Shown here piece after piece: positions 26,768 through 44,137 of a DNA stretch of 64,000 bases; position 1 is the stretch's first letter; each line of letters begins with the position of its first letter. The notes under the pieces were generated by a model, which was not told where the DNA came from, did not search any database, and saw nothing but the letters and a program-made list of their open reading frames with translations. Made by a program: the position numbers and the translations under genes. The stretch is from Chloracidobacterium sp. N (GTDB taxonomy: Bacteria > Acidobacteriota > Blastocatellia > Chloracidobacteriales > Chloracidobacteriaceae): positions 682,001 through 746,000 of the forward strand of contig NZ_CP072643.1 in the NCBI RefSeq assembly GCF_018304765.1. The letters are read 5' to 3'.

Positions 26768-26788
26768 GGCCTGGGTCACACCCGGGCC
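26768..26788 (+). terminator. Intercistronic hairpin, possible attenuator or mRNA-stability element
   Basis: GGCCTGGGT (26768-26776) and ACCCGGGCC (26780-26788) form a 9-bp stem with a 3-nt loop, directly after the stop of gene A and before the B-A gene. No T-tract follows. It may give partial termination or protect the upstream message so that the small needle-like protein is made in excess of the downstream products. Confidence 0.45.
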
Positions 26789-26812
26789 TGATTTATGAAA
26801 GGGAGGCTCGTC

Positions 26813-27517
26813 ATGCCGTTAGGAAAGATACTCGGTGGTATTGCCCGCGTGGCCGTACCGATTCTCAGGACCGTCGCCGGCAGCAATCCTCTGCTCGGTA
26901 TCGCCACATCCTTTCTCCGTGGGGGCGGCATTGGTAACGCACTCACCAACCTGGTTCAGCGCATCAGCAGTTCCTTCCTCCGGGGCGGCAATCTCAACAT
27001 CGCCAAGAATCCGCCGCTTGGCCCCTTTGGTCGGGCAACCAGCTTCATTGACCGTGCCGCGAAGGGTCTGGGCGATTTCGCGCAGCGGCTCCAGCAGTTC
27101 AGCCAGCGCCTCCAGAACATTTCCTCGGCGCTGACGAAGTTCAACGAAGCCCTCAAGACGCTGATGGATGCCATCACCGGGCGTACAGCGGTTGAGGACA
27201 AGATCAAGCAGGCGCAGGTTTCTTCACCTTCGACGGGGCAACCGGCCGCAACCGGGCCACCGGCTTCTTCCGGCACGCCTTCAACGGCCGTGATGCCGCG
27301 TGCCAACAGCAGTGAGTTCGGCCTGCCGGAAAAGCCGCAGATGCCGGGCCCGAATGCCTCCGACGAAGAACGGCTGCGCTATCAGCAGAAGATGCAGGAA
27401 TATCAGTTTGCCCTTCAGCAAATCAAAGATGCGATTACGCAGGCTGGCGCGGCAAAGTCAAACCTGCAGAAAGCCATGAATGACGCCGTGATGCAGGCGC
27501 TCAACAACCTGCGGTAG
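26813..27517 (+). CDS. 'B-A' fusion protein: hydrophobic/helical module plus needle-like module
   Basis: A 234-aa protein. GGGAGG six bases before 26813 sets the start, giving MPLGKILGG, which matches the start of the next gene. Residues 1-~135 are module B: a Gly/hydrophobic amphipathic stretch, the block NIAKNPPLGPFGRATSF and helices ending LTKFNEALKTLMDAITGR. A Ser/Thr/Pro/Ala linker (~140-165) follows. Residues ~167-234 are module A, closely similar to the 26551 product (shared FGLP.KP.MPGPNASD, YQFALQQ, KSNLQKA, NNLR). No signal peptide is seen. Function is unknown; a secreted rod, tip or adaptor subunit of the T3S-like machine is my inference. Confidence 0.6.
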   Translation: MPLGKILGGIARVAVPILRTVAGSNPLLGIATSFLRGGGIGNALTNLVQRISSSFLRGGNLNIAKNPPLGPFGRATSFIDRAAKGLGDFAQRLQQFSQRLQNISSALTKFNEALKTLMDAITGRTAVEDKIKQAQVSSPSTGQPAATGPPASSGTPSTAVMPRANSSEFGLPEKPQMPGPNASDEERLRYQQKMQEYQFALQQIKDAITQAGAAKSNLQKAMNDAVMQALNNLR

Positions 27518-27551
27518 GCACACCGCACACACTTCTTAGGAGGATTCCATC

Positions 27552-27959
27552 ATGCCACTCCCGATACTTGCCGGTCTTGCGAAAGTTGCCCTTCCGATGC
27601 TGAAGGGTGTTGCGATGAATGCGGTCAAAGGCTTGGCCACCTCCCTCTTGAGCAACGGCGTCAAGGGCGCGCTGTCAAGCCTCGTGCAACGGATAGGTTC
27701 CTCGCTGCTCAACGGCAGCAACACCAACATTGCCAAGAATCCCCCGCTTGGGCCCTTTGGACGCGCGACGGACTTCCTTGATCGGGCGGCTGGCGGCATC
27801 GGCGGCTTCGCCCAGCGGTTGCAAAGCTTTGCCGAGCGGCTGCAGAAGATTTCCACGGCGCTGACGAAGTTCAACGAAGCTCTCAAGACGCTGATGGATG
27901 CGGTGACGGGACGCGATGCTGTCGCCGACAAGGTCAAGCAGGCGCAACTGACGATGTAG
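27552..27959 (+). CDS. Stand-alone 'B' module protein
   Basis: A 135-aa protein with an excellent ribosome site (TAGGAGG, eight bases before ATG). It is a paralogue of residues 1-135 of the preceding product, sharing SLVQRI.SS, NIAKNPPLGPFGRAT, FAQRLQ and ALTKFNEALKTLMDA.TGR. The first ~55 residues (AGLAKVALPMLKGVAMNAVK onward) are hydrophobic and Gly/Ser-rich but lack the charge profile of a Sec signal. The rest is predicted helical. It does not match a family I recognise. Together the three genes give the arrangement A, B-A, B, as if one protein partnership exists both as separate and as fused chains. Confidence 0.6.
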   Translation: MPLPILAGLAKVALPMLKGVAMNAVKGLATSLLSNGVKGALSSLVQRIGSSLLNGSNTNIAKNPPLGPFGRATDFLDRAAGGIGGFAQRLQSFAERLQKISTALTKFNEALKTLMDAVTGRDAVADKVKQAQLTM

Positions 27960-28012
27960 TTTTGGCACCCCACTGCTGGTTCTCTGTCGGCAGTCCCACC
28001 ACATAGCAGAAC

Positions 28013-28045
28013 GCGGCGCGCCCTCGGTCGGCGCGCTTCTTTTTT
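28013..28045 (+). terminator. Rho-independent terminator of the chaperone-needle operon
   Basis: GCGCGCC (28016-28022) pairs perfectly with GGCGCGC (28030-28036) around a 7-nt loop, followed by TTCTTTTTT. It lies ~55 bp after the B gene stop. Confidence 0.85.
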
Positions 28046-28121
28046 GCCCGATCTCGTTTCTTTGCTTCGTCCCCGGTGGGTCGGGCACTACCAGCCCGTC
28101 CCACCCGAACCCAACCGGCAA

Positions 28122-30080
28122 CTACGGCAACGGTTCGATGACGCGCACCACTGGATAGCGGTCCTTGTCGGCTTCGTAGTACGGTGTCTGCTCGTAGAGA
28201 AACTGCAACCGCGCCCGTGGACTGGCGGCAAAATCGGCGTCGGCGGCCAGCCGGCGCTCAAATTCGGCCCTGAGTTTCGGGTTTCTGGCCAGCAGCTCGC
28301 GGGCAATCGGCTCGAAAACGTAATCCGCCGCGTATTCCTTCTGCTCAAAGATGGTGTTGAACCACCCCCAACGTACGGCGGAGTCAGGGCCTTCAGGTTC
28401 GAGCCAGTTGAAAATAACGCGCGCCGCCGGCTGCGTCATGGGTACATAAACCGTCCCCGCTGGAAACGTCTGTGTCGCCCGCACCCGCTTGGCCGTAACA
28501 CCGGTCAGCATCACACGACCTTCAAAAGGCCGCGCGGCCCACTTTGGCTCGGTCAACCGGTAGGTCTCGCCGGTTACGGTCGTGGGCTGCTTCAGACGGT
28601 GCATTTCAACGCCGTGGGCCGCCAGCACATCGAGGATGCCCGTCCAGGCCGCCGGGATGAGATAGCCGAGCGGCACGGGAACCGCCGCCGTGGTTTTCAG
28701 CTTCCTGAACAGCCGGGTGGGGATGTCCACCGGCCGGCTTTCATACACGCGCACGGGCCGCCCGGTAACGACGCTGGTTTCCTCGCGCCAGGCGACGCCC
28801 CGGTAGATGAACGCCTCGCCAGCGCTGCTCCACGTCCCGGCAAGGAACAGCGGGGATTGTGGGGCATAGCCTGTGCCGAGCTGCGCCATTTCCCGTTCGG
28901 CAGCGCGGATGAGCGCGCGCAGCCGCGCCCCTTCCGCACCCACCAGTTCGAGCGTGTGCACCATGATGTCGTAGTGCGCCCACATCTGTGTCCGGTGCGA
29001 CTTGAGGCTGTGGGTTTCGACGAGCAGGGCCGGACGGTGCCACAGCGCAACATAGGTCGTCGAATACCGTGGCTCGATGACGCCGACATCAAATCCCTTC
29101 GACCAGTCGGATGGATCGCGCGGCTCGGCATAGGGGCCGACAATGTGGCCATCGGACTCCAACCTTTCATAGAGCCGGGGCAGGAAGCTGTCCTTTGACC
29201 ACGCTCCAACGGAGGGCCAGATGTTCTGCTCGGTGGGCATGTCGAGCGTCACGTCGTACTGATGATCCATGCCGTCCGTCACGTGGTTGTCCACAAAGAA
29301 ATCCGGCTTCCAGGTGGTGAAAAACCGCAGCCAGGCGCGCATTTCCGGTGCATCGGCTTTGAGGTAATCGCGGTTGAGGTTCAGGCGGGTGGCCGTGGCG
29401 CGAAAGCCCATTTCCCGCGGCCCGTTCTGGTTGATGCGGTGCCACGGACTGAACCGCTCGTGCCCGTCGGCATTGAAAACCGGCATGGCGAGGATGATGA
29501 CCGAATCGAGCAGCGCTGCATGGCGTTTGGTGATGAGGATGTCGCGCAGCAGCATTGAGGTCGCATCCTTGCCTGAAATTTCGCCGGGATGGATGCCGTT
29601 CTGGATAAAGACCAGCGGTTTGCCCGTCGCCTGGGCGGCAGCCGGTGTGAAGGCTTTGTCCTTCGAGGCCACGAGGACGTACAGCGGCCGTCCTTCGGCC
29701 GTTTTTCCGATGGTCAGCAGTTTGGCCAGCGGCGAGGCGGCTGCCATCTTCTGCCACAGACGCACGGTTTCGGCGTAATGGCCGGTTTCGGCATAGCCGG
29801 TTTTTTCGCAGTGCGTCAGAAAGGCTTTGGGCGCGGCCGCCGTACTTTCCACGAGCGAACGGGCCGCGGCTGCGGCCGGGGCTTCATAGCCGGAGCGGGG
29901 CGGCATGGGTTCGAGTTTGACAGGCATAGGCGGTGCGGTTTCAGGGTCAGGGGCCGGCATTTGCCCCCATGTGGTCAAGGTCAACGCAACATACAGAACG
30001 AAAGCCCAGCCACACCACTGAAATCTTTTTCGCCACGCCGGGCGGCTTCGACCGACAACAGGACGTACATCCAAAGACAT
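28122..30080 (-). CDS. Secreted zinc carboxypeptidase, M14 family
   Basis: A metallopeptidase of ~652 aa. The signal/anchor helix is near residues 20-40 (WAFVLYVALTLTTWG). The zinc ligands are His and Glu of NGIHPGEISG (~163) and His of VDNHVTDG (~265). LNLNRDY (~230) provides the substrate-binding Asn-Arg pair of M14, and the catalytic Glu lies in LLVETHSLKS (~357). A long C-terminal region (~430-650) of unknown fold follows. I took the ATG at 30080; a GTG four codons upstream is possible. The gene is divergent to the alpha-2-macroglobulin gene. Confidence 0.88.
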   Translation of the reverse strand: MSLDVRPVVGRSRPAWRKRFQWCGWAFVLYVALTLTTWGQMPAPDPETAPPMPVKLEPMPPRSGYEAPAAAAARSLVESTAAAPKAFLTHCEKTGYAETGHYAETVRLWQKMAAASPLAKLLTIGKTAEGRPLYVLVASKDKAFTPAAAQATGKPLVFIQNGIHPGEISGKDATSMLLRDILITKRHAALLDSVIILAMPVFNADGHERFSPWHRINQNGPREMGFRATATRLNLNRDYLKADAPEMRAWLRFFTTWKPDFFVDNHVTDGMDHQYDVTLDMPTEQNIWPSVGAWSKDSFLPRLYERLESDGHIVGPYAEPRDPSDWSKGFDVGVIEPRYSTTYVALWHRPALLVETHSLKSHRTQMWAHYDIMVHTLELVGAEGARLRALIRAAEREMAQLGTGYAPQSPLFLAGTWSSAGEAFIYRGVAWREETSVVTGRPVRVYESRPVDIPTRLFRKLKTTAAVPVPLGYLIPAAWTGILDVLAAHGVEMHRLKQPTTVTGETYRLTEPKWAARPFEGRVMLTGVTAKRVRATQTFPAGTVYVPMTQPAARVIFNWLEPEGPDSAVRWGWFNTIFEQKEYAADYVFEPIARELLARNPKLRAEFERRLAADADFAASPRARLQFLYEQTPYYEADKDRYPVVRVIEPLP

Positions 30081-30312
30081 CACAACATCCACCGGTTTTC
30101 GGTTTATCCATGATGTTTCTCACAAAGGCAAAAGGTCAGGAAGCCTTTTCGTTTGGTCTTACCTGCCCACGGACACCGGCCGATACGGCCCGCAGAAAAG
30201 ACCATTGAGGTTGTTTTCGTCGGGCTAGCCTTTCCTGCCGGGAACCCGGCCTTCGTTCAAACGTCAACGGGCAGCGCCGGATTTCATCTCTCAACGCGAA
30301 AAGGTCTGTGCC

Positions 30313-37810
<7,498 letters not shown>

Positions 37811-37811
<1 letters not shown>

Positions 37812-37905
37812 ACCGTAGGGGCAGGTCAGAGACCTGCCCCCGTGGTTGGGCAGGTTGTGAACCTGCCCCCGTGGTTGGGCAGGTTGTGAACCTGCCCCTA
37901 CGGTT
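37811..37905. repeat. Cluster of three palindromic GGGCAGGT...ACCTGCCC units
   Basis: Three consecutive hairpin units share the core GGGCAGGT-N5/6-ACCTGCCC. Units two and three repeat almost perfectly with a 29-bp period. The outermost arms (ACCGTAGGGGCAGG and CCTGCCCCTACGGT) are themselves inverted, so the whole cluster can fold into one long structure. It sits right after the pyrG stop and may act as a terminator or REP/MITE-like element. Confidence 0.85.
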
Positions 37906-37917
37906 TGCCCATTGAAA

Positions 37918-38145
37918 TCAGGCAAACTTGGCAACGGCTACCTGTCGTTTACCTGCAAAACTTTGACGGTGCAGTTTGATGCGCTCAATTTCGTACAGCG
38001 TTTCTGCTGTGAAGTAACTCTCGCCGCAATGTGGACAACTCACCAAGGGAATGTTCTCGATGACCAGCAAATCCTCACCCTTGCCATAACTGCGGGTGAC
38101 ATATCGAACCCGTGCGCCTTCCCTGCCACAAACATCACACATCAT
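37918..38145 (-). CDS. YgiT/MqsA-type zinc-finger antitoxin-like protein
   Basis: A 75-aa protein with the YgiT-type zinc finger: CDVCG (~3-7) and CPHCG (~37-41) supply four cysteines. The flanking ENIPLVSCPHCGESYFTAET text is typical of antitoxins paired with DUF4258/MqsR-like toxins. It lacks the C-terminal helix-turn-helix of full MqsA. I used the ATG at 38145, preceded by AAGGGTG; a GTG at 38154 is possible. Its expected toxin partner directly upstream is only a remnant (38157-38306), and palindromic repeats lie on both sides. Confidence 0.75.
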   Translation of the reverse strand: MMCDVCGREGARVRYVTRSYGKGEDLLVIENIPLVSCPHCGESYFTAETLYEIERIKLHRQSFAGKRQVAVAKFA

Positions 38146-38156
38146 GGCTCTCACCC

Positions 38157-38306
38157 TTACAGCCGATAGACGGTGATTATGACCAGCTTGCCGGTTGGAC
38201 TGATTTTTGTAACGGTCATCATCCCGTCGCCTGCCACCGTGTTCCCTTTGACCAGATACTTACATTCACCAGTAACGGTATCTTTTTGACGTTCAACAAT
38301 TTCGCC
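38157..38306 (-). pseudogene. 5'-truncated DUF4258-like toxin remnant
   Basis: On the minus strand an open frame ending at 38157 encodes ~49 residues. It begins EIVERQKDTVTGECKYLV and ends ISPTGKLVIITVYRL, resembling the C-terminal half of DUF4258 proteins that pair with YgiT-type antitoxins. It has no usable start codon: the frame runs into a palindromic repeat unit (38311-38335) and an in-frame stop just beyond. The stop lies 11 bp before the antitoxin ATG, preserving the usual toxin-antitoxin order. The repeat appears to have replaced the 5' half. Confidence 0.5.
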
Positions 38307-38310
38307 CGTC

Positions 38311-38381
38311 GTAGGGGCAGGTCCCTGACCTGCCCAAACGTAGGGTCAAAACGTAGGGGCAGGTCCCTGACCTGCCCCTAC
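38311..38381. repeat. Second cluster of palindromic repeats (two units)
   Basis: Two copies of GTAGGGGCAGGTCCCTGACC plus TGCCC lie at 38311-38335 and 38353-38377, the latter extended to CCCCTAC (38381). They are the same family as the units at 37811-37905. One copy abuts the broken toxin gene. The short spacer between them is TAGGGTCAAAAC-like, not a CRISPR-size spacer series. Confidence 0.85.
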
Positions 38382-38437
38382 CGGTGTGGCGTGTGGCGGC
38401 GCGGTTGTCACCAGGACGCCTCCCGCAACCGTCGGCG

Positions 38438-39661
<1,224 letters not shown>

Positions 39662-40864
39662 ATGCCCATCCGAAAATTTTTCATAGTGAGCTGTATGGCA
39701 TCCTGCCTGGTGGGAAACCCGGCGACCGCCACGGGACGCATCCACCCCGTGACGCCGGGACAGGAAACGCCGGCACAGGCTCCGGCCAGCGTCACCGTCA
39801 TTGGCACGGTGACGGACCTCGACATTGAAACCTCAACCATCACGGTCAAAAGCGACACTGGCGAAGTCGTCGTTTTTCCCTACGACGACAAATCACAGTT
39901 CAAACGGCTGCCGCTGGGCAAAACCGCCATGGCGGACGCCGTTCCCATCACCCTGGCGGAGATTGAGCTGGGTGACCGTGTCACGGCCAAAAAGCGCCTG
40001 ACGCCAACGGGCAGTGTGGCGCCGATTACACTCATGATCGTCATGAGCAAGGGCGACATCGCCAAAAAGCAGGAAATCGAGCGGGCGGCGTGGCGCGAGC
40101 GGGGGACATTCGGCAAGGTCACGGCCGTTGACCCTGCAAAACGCACCATCACCGTCAGTCAGCGTACCCGCGAAGGCCTCAAGGAACTGACCATTGTGAC
40201 GAACGACAAAACGACCTTTCGCCGCTATGCGCCGGACTCTGTGAAATTCAGCGATGCGCAACCGAGTCGGCTTGAAGCCATCCGCGTCGGCGACCAGGTG
40301 CGGGCGCTCGGCAAACGCAACGAGGACGGCACAAGCTATGAAGCCGAACAGGTTGTCTTTGGAACGTTCAAAACGCTCTCCGTGACCGTCGTGAACGTGA
40401 ATGCCGACAGCCAGGAAATCACGGCCAGGGATGACAGCGGGGCGACGCTGACCCTGCGCATCACGCCGGATTCCAACCTCAAGCAGGTGCCCGAGCAGGG
40501 TGGATTCTTTGGCCCTCCCGGCGGCCAGCGTCCGGGCGGGCCGCCTTCGGGGCCGCCGGCCGGTGAGGGGCCACGCCCCGGCGGCACGGGCGGCGGGCCG
40601 GGAGGGGGGCGCTTCATGGCCGGTGGATTCGACCCGGCGGCGCTCATCGAGTTCCTGCCGCCACTGCAACTGAGTGAACTCAAGCCGGAGACCAAACTGC
40701 TGGTCCTGACCACCGAAGGCGCTACGCCCAACCGCGTGACGGCAATTACCGTCGTCAAGGGACTCGACACCCTCTTTGCCCGGTTTGCCCGGCAGGCTGG
40801 CGGCGCTGCTGGCGTCGGGGGTGGTGGCTTTGGCGGACTGGAACTCGGCATCGGACTGCCCTGA
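39662..40864 (+). CDS. Exported DUF5666-like protein with Gly/Pro-rich insert
   Basis: A 400-aa protein. A signal peptide (~1-24) is followed by tandem beta modules of the DUF5666 type. Each reads '[T/S]V.G.V..[I/V]D....ITV..' followed by a charge-rich tail: VIGTVTDLDIETSTITVKSD (~45), GTFGKVTAVDPAKRTITVSQ (~148) and VTVVNVNADSQEITARDDSG (~242). Between ~275 and 320 is a Gly/Pro-rich low-complexity insert, and the C-terminus is again Gly-rich. Function is unknown; such proteins are common in Acidobacteriota. It is followed 114 bp later by a TonB-dependent receptor in the same orientation, perhaps co-transcribed. Confidence 0.65.
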   Translation: MPIRKFFIVSCMASCLVGNPATATGRIHPVTPGQETPAQAPASVTVIGTVTDLDIETSTITVKSDTGEVVVFPYDDKSQFKRLPLGKTAMADAVPITLAEIELGDRVTAKKRLTPTGSVAPITLMIVMSKGDIAKKQEIERAAWRERGTFGKVTAVDPAKRTITVSQRTREGLKELTIVTNDKTTFRRYAPDSVKFSDAQPSRLEAIRVGDQVRALGKRNEDGTSYEAEQVVFGTFKTLSVTVVNVNADSQEITARDDSGATLTLRITPDSNLKQVPEQGGFFGPPGGQRPGGPPSGPPAGEGPRPGGTGGGPGGGRFMAGGFDPAALIEFLPPLQLSELKPETKLLVLTTEGATPNRVTAITVVKGLDTLFARFARQAGGAAGVGGGGFGGLELGIGLP

Positions 40865-40940
40865 AAAGGTTTTCCCGGAACACACCCCCTGAACACAGTG
40901 CCGCCACGACGGACCTGACCAGACGAGAGCCCGGCACGAA

Positions 40941-40970
40941 CCCAAAAGCAACCTGCCCAAAAGCAACCTG
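40941..40970. repeat. 15-bp perfect tandem duplication upstream of a TonB receptor
   Basis: The unit CCCAAAAGCAACCTG occurs twice head to tail (40941-40955 and 40956-40970), ending 8 bp before the ATG of the receptor gene. Slippage here could alter leader spacing. Confidence 0.9.
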
Positions 40971-40978
40971 AACGCAGA

Positions 40979-43900
40979 ATGAAGGAAAAGAAACACACCA
41001 AGATGAAAACGCTGACGACCTGGCAAACTTTGGGATGCTTTCTGGCGCTGGGCGCCGGCTGGATGGCGGCCACCATCACGCCCACGCCGGCCCAGGAACG
41101 CCGCACAACCTCCGGACCCAGCCAGAGCAAGGGGGCCTTGCGGGGGCAGGTGACGGACGAAACCGGTGCCGTCATCGGCGGCGCCAACGTCACCCTGACC
41201 GACGCCACCGGCAAACGCCTGTCCGCCACCAGCGACGAACTGGGGAACTTCACCCTTGCCAACCTGCCACCCGGCCCCTACACGCTGCACGTGGAAATGG
41301 AAGGCTTCAAGCCCTACGAGGACATCACGGTGACGATTGCGCCGGGGCGGCGGGAAAGCGTCGCCATCAAGCTGGCCATCGAGGTGGCCGAACAGGTGCA
41401 GGTCAACTCCGAAGCGCCGATTTCGACCGCCCCGGACAACAATGCCGGGGCCATCGTGCTGCGCGGCAAGGACCTCGAAGCCCTGCCCGATGACCCCGAT
41501 GACCTGCAAAGCGCCCTGCAGGCCCTGGCCGGACCTTCCGCCGGCCCCAACGGCGGGCAGATTTTCGTGGATGGCTTTTCCGGCGGACGGCTTCCCTCGA
41601 AGAACGCCATCCGGGAAATCCGCATCAACGCCAACCCCTTTGCCGCCGAGTTCGACCAGATTGGCTTCGGGCGGATTGAAATCCTGACCAAGCCGGGCAG
41701 CGACAGCTTCCGTGGCTCGGCGTTTTTCAACGCCGGAGATGCCATCTTCAACTCCCGCAATCCGTTCACCCCGCGCCGCGCGTCCTTCCAGCAGCGGCAG
41801 TATGGACTCAACCTCGGCGGCCCGCTCAAAAAAGGCAAGGCGTCGTTCGCCCTGGATGCCGAGCGCCGGGAAACGGATGACAACGCCAACCTCAATACCA
41901 CCATCCTCGACGCCAATCTCAACCCGACGAGCTTTGCGCGCGCCGTCGTCGTCCCCCGGCGGCAGTGGGAGATCACACCGCGCTTTGACGTGCAGTTGAG
42001 TGAAAAGCACACGCTCGTCGGCCGCTACAGCTTCAACAGCAGCCGCGTCAGCAACGGCGGGTTGTCTTCCTTCAGCCTGCCGGAGCAGGCGCTGTCCAAC
42101 GAACTGCGCGACCACCGGCTGCAACTGACCGAAACGGCGATTCTGTCACCTTCCGCCGTCAACGAGACGCGCTTTCAGTTCGTGCGGAAGACCCTGGCCA
42201 CGACCCCGGCGCTGGACACCCCGGCCATCAACGTTCAGGGGGCGTTCATTGGCGGCGGCGCCCAGACCGGTAACGCGCGTTCCAGCACCAACCGCTTTGA
42301 GGTCAACAACTTCACCACCTGGACCGTGGGCGATCACACGGTCAAGTTCGGCGGACGCTACCGCTACATCCGCACGGAGGACATCTCGCCCAACAACTTC
42401 GGCGGGACGTACATTTTTGCCGGCGGCGTCGCCCCGGAACTCGATGCCAACAACCAGCCCGTTCCCGGTTCGGTCGTGCAGATCACCAGTCTCGAACGCT
42501 ACCGCCGGACGCTGCTCGGCCAGCAGCTCGGACTGTCGCCAGTGCAGATTCGCGCCCTTGGCGGCGGAGCCACGCAGCTTACGCTGTCGGCTGGCAACCC
42601 GCTCGCCACGGTGGGGCAGCACGATGTGGGACTGTTTGCCCAGGACGACTGGAAAGTGCGCCCGAACCTGACGCTGAGCTACGGGCTGCGGTACGAAAAC
42701 CAGACCAACATTGCGAGCAACTTCAACTTTGCGCCGCGCGTCGGGCTGGCCTGGGGGCTGGACGGGCGCAACAGCGGACAGACCAGAACCGTGCTGCGCT
42801 TCGGGGCAGGGCTGTTCTACAACCGGATTGACGAATCGCTGACGCTGCAGGCCCGGCGCTTCGACGGCCAGACCCAGCAGCAGTTCATCGTTACCGATCC
42901 GGCACTGCTCGACCTGTTTCCGGCCATTCCGCCGGCGGAGTTGCTGGCACCCTTCCGGCGCGCCCAGAACATCCGGCGGCTGAACAACGCCATTCAGGCG
43001 CCCTATTCCATCCAGTCCAACATCGGCATCGAGCGGCAGTTGCCCAAGGGCGTCGTGGCCTCGGTCAACTACATTTTCAACCGTACGCTGCACGCCCTGC
43101 GGACGCGCAACGTCAACGCGCCGCTGCCGGGGACGTTCAACCCGCGCCAGCCAGGGAGCGGTGTCTTTCCCCTGGGGCCGATTGGCAACGTGTTCGAGAC
43201 GGAATCCACGGGCCGGCTCACCCAGCACCAACTCGTCGTCGGCGTGCGGACGGGCTTCAACAGCCGCTTCTCGCTGGGCGCGTTCTACCGGCTCTCGAAG
43301 GCGGAAAGCGACACGGACGGGGCCTTTACCCAGCCGGCTGACCCCTACGACCTGCGCGCCGAGTTCGGGCGCTCCTCGCTCGACATCCGGCACAACCTGC
43401 TCATGTTCTCCAACTTCAACCTGCCGTTCGGCATCACGCTGTCGCCGTTTGTCATTGCCCGCAGCGGTGCACCGTTCAACATCACCGTCGGGCGCGATCT
43501 CAACGGCGATACGGTCTTCAACGACCGGCCGGCCTTTGCCACCGACCTGACCCGTCCCAGCGTGGTCACAACCCGGTTCGGCACTTTTGACACCGAGCCG
43601 TTGCCGGGGCAGCGCCTCATTCCGCGCAACTTTGCCCAGGGGCCCGGCTTTTTCATCATCAACCTGCGGCTGGCCAAAACCTTCGGGTTCGGCCCCAAGC
43701 GTGAGGGCGGCCCGGATGCCAGCGCTGCCGGCGGCAGTCGGGGTGGCGGCCGGCGCGGCGGTGGGGGCGGCGGCTTTGGCGGTTTTGGTGGTTTCGGTGG
43801 TTTTGGGGGCTTCGGCGGCGGCAGTGGCTCTGACCGGCGTTTCAGCCTGACCTTCAGCGTCCAGGTGCAGAACCTGCTCAACCGTGTCAATCCGGGGCCG

Positions 43901-44038
43901 CCGGTGGGCAACCTGGCGTCGCCTTTCTTCGGGCAGTCCACGAACACGGCCGGCTTCTTTGGCGGCCGGTTCGGTGGGGGCGAACCGGTGGACGCCGGCA
44001 ACCGGCGCGTCATCCTGAGCCTGCGGTTTAACTTCTAG
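40979..44038 (+). CDS. TonB-dependent receptor with carboxypeptidase-regulatory domain and Gly-Phe-rich insert
   Basis: An outer-membrane receptor of 1019 aa. The signal peptide ends near TPAQ. A CarboxypepD_reg domain follows (ALRGQVTDETGAVIGGANV, ~53-72), then a plug (EALPDDPDDLQSALQALAG; IFVDGFSGGRLPSKNAIREI) and a barrel ending in Phe (VILSLRFNF). Near residue 925 it has an unusual run of GFGGF repeats within a barrel loop. The ATG at 41003 (MKTLTTW) is an alternative start. The cargo is unknown; the preceding exported protein is also Gly-rich. Confidence 0.88.
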   Translation: MKEKKHTKMKTLTTWQTLGCFLALGAGWMAATITPTPAQERRTTSGPSQSKGALRGQVTDETGAVIGGANVTLTDATGKRLSATSDELGNFTLANLPPGPYTLHVEMEGFKPYEDITVTIAPGRRESVAIKLAIEVAEQVQVNSEAPISTAPDNNAGAIVLRGKDLEALPDDPDDLQSALQALAGPSAGPNGGQIFVDGFSGGRLPSKNAIREIRINANPFAAEFDQIGFGRIEILTKPGSDSFRGSAFFNAGDAIFNSRNPFTPRRASFQQRQYGLNLGGPLKKGKASFALDAERRETDDNANLNTTILDANLNPTSFARAVVVPRRQWEITPRFDVQLSEKHTLVGRYSFNSSRVSNGGLSSFSLPEQALSNELRDHRLQLTETAILSPSAVNETRFQFVRKTLATTPALDTPAINVQGAFIGGGAQTGNARSSTNRFEVNNFTTWTVGDHTVKFGGRYRYIRTEDISPNNFGGTYIFAGGVAPELDANNQPVPGSVVQITSLERYRRTLLGQQLGLSPVQIRALGGGATQLTLSAGNPLATVGQHDVGLFAQDDWKVRPNLTLSYGLRYENQTNIASNFNFAPRVGLAWGLDGRNSGQTRTVLRFGAGLFYNRIDESLTLQARRFDGQTQQQFIVTDPALLDLFPAIPPAELLAPFRRAQNIRRLNNAIQAPYSIQSNIGIERQLPKGVVASVNYIFNRTLHALRTRNVNAPLPGTFNPRQPGSGVFPLGPIGNVFETESTGRLTQHQLVVGVRTGFNSRFSLGAFYRLSKAESDTDGAFTQPADPYDLRAEFGRSSLDIRHNLLMFSNFNLPFGITLSPFVIARSGAPFNITVGRDLNGDTVFNDRPAFATDLTRPSVVTTRFGTFDTEPLPGQRLIPRNFAQGPGFFIINLRLAKTFGFGPKREGGPDASAAGGSRGGGRRGGGGGGFGGFGGFGGFGGFGGGSGSDRRFSLTFSVQVQNLLNRVNPGPPVGNLASPFFGQSTNTAGFFGGRFGGGEPVDAGNRRVILSLRFNF

Positions 44039-44137
44039 TCAGGCATTATCGGAACATCCGCGGCCCGGCCGGGGGCGACGCCCGCCGCACCCCGGCTAAT
44101 GCATCTCAAAGGCTTTGCCAGCAACAATTTGCAGCGT

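Noticed and set aside
26551-27517. WXG100/ESX-type secreted proteins
   Set aside because: Size is right for the 69-aa protein, but there is no W-x-G turn and no EssC-type ATPase nearby.
39893-42124. Open frame of 743 codons on the minus strand
   Set aside because: Spans two real plus-strand genes in antisense, and no recognisable motif is present.
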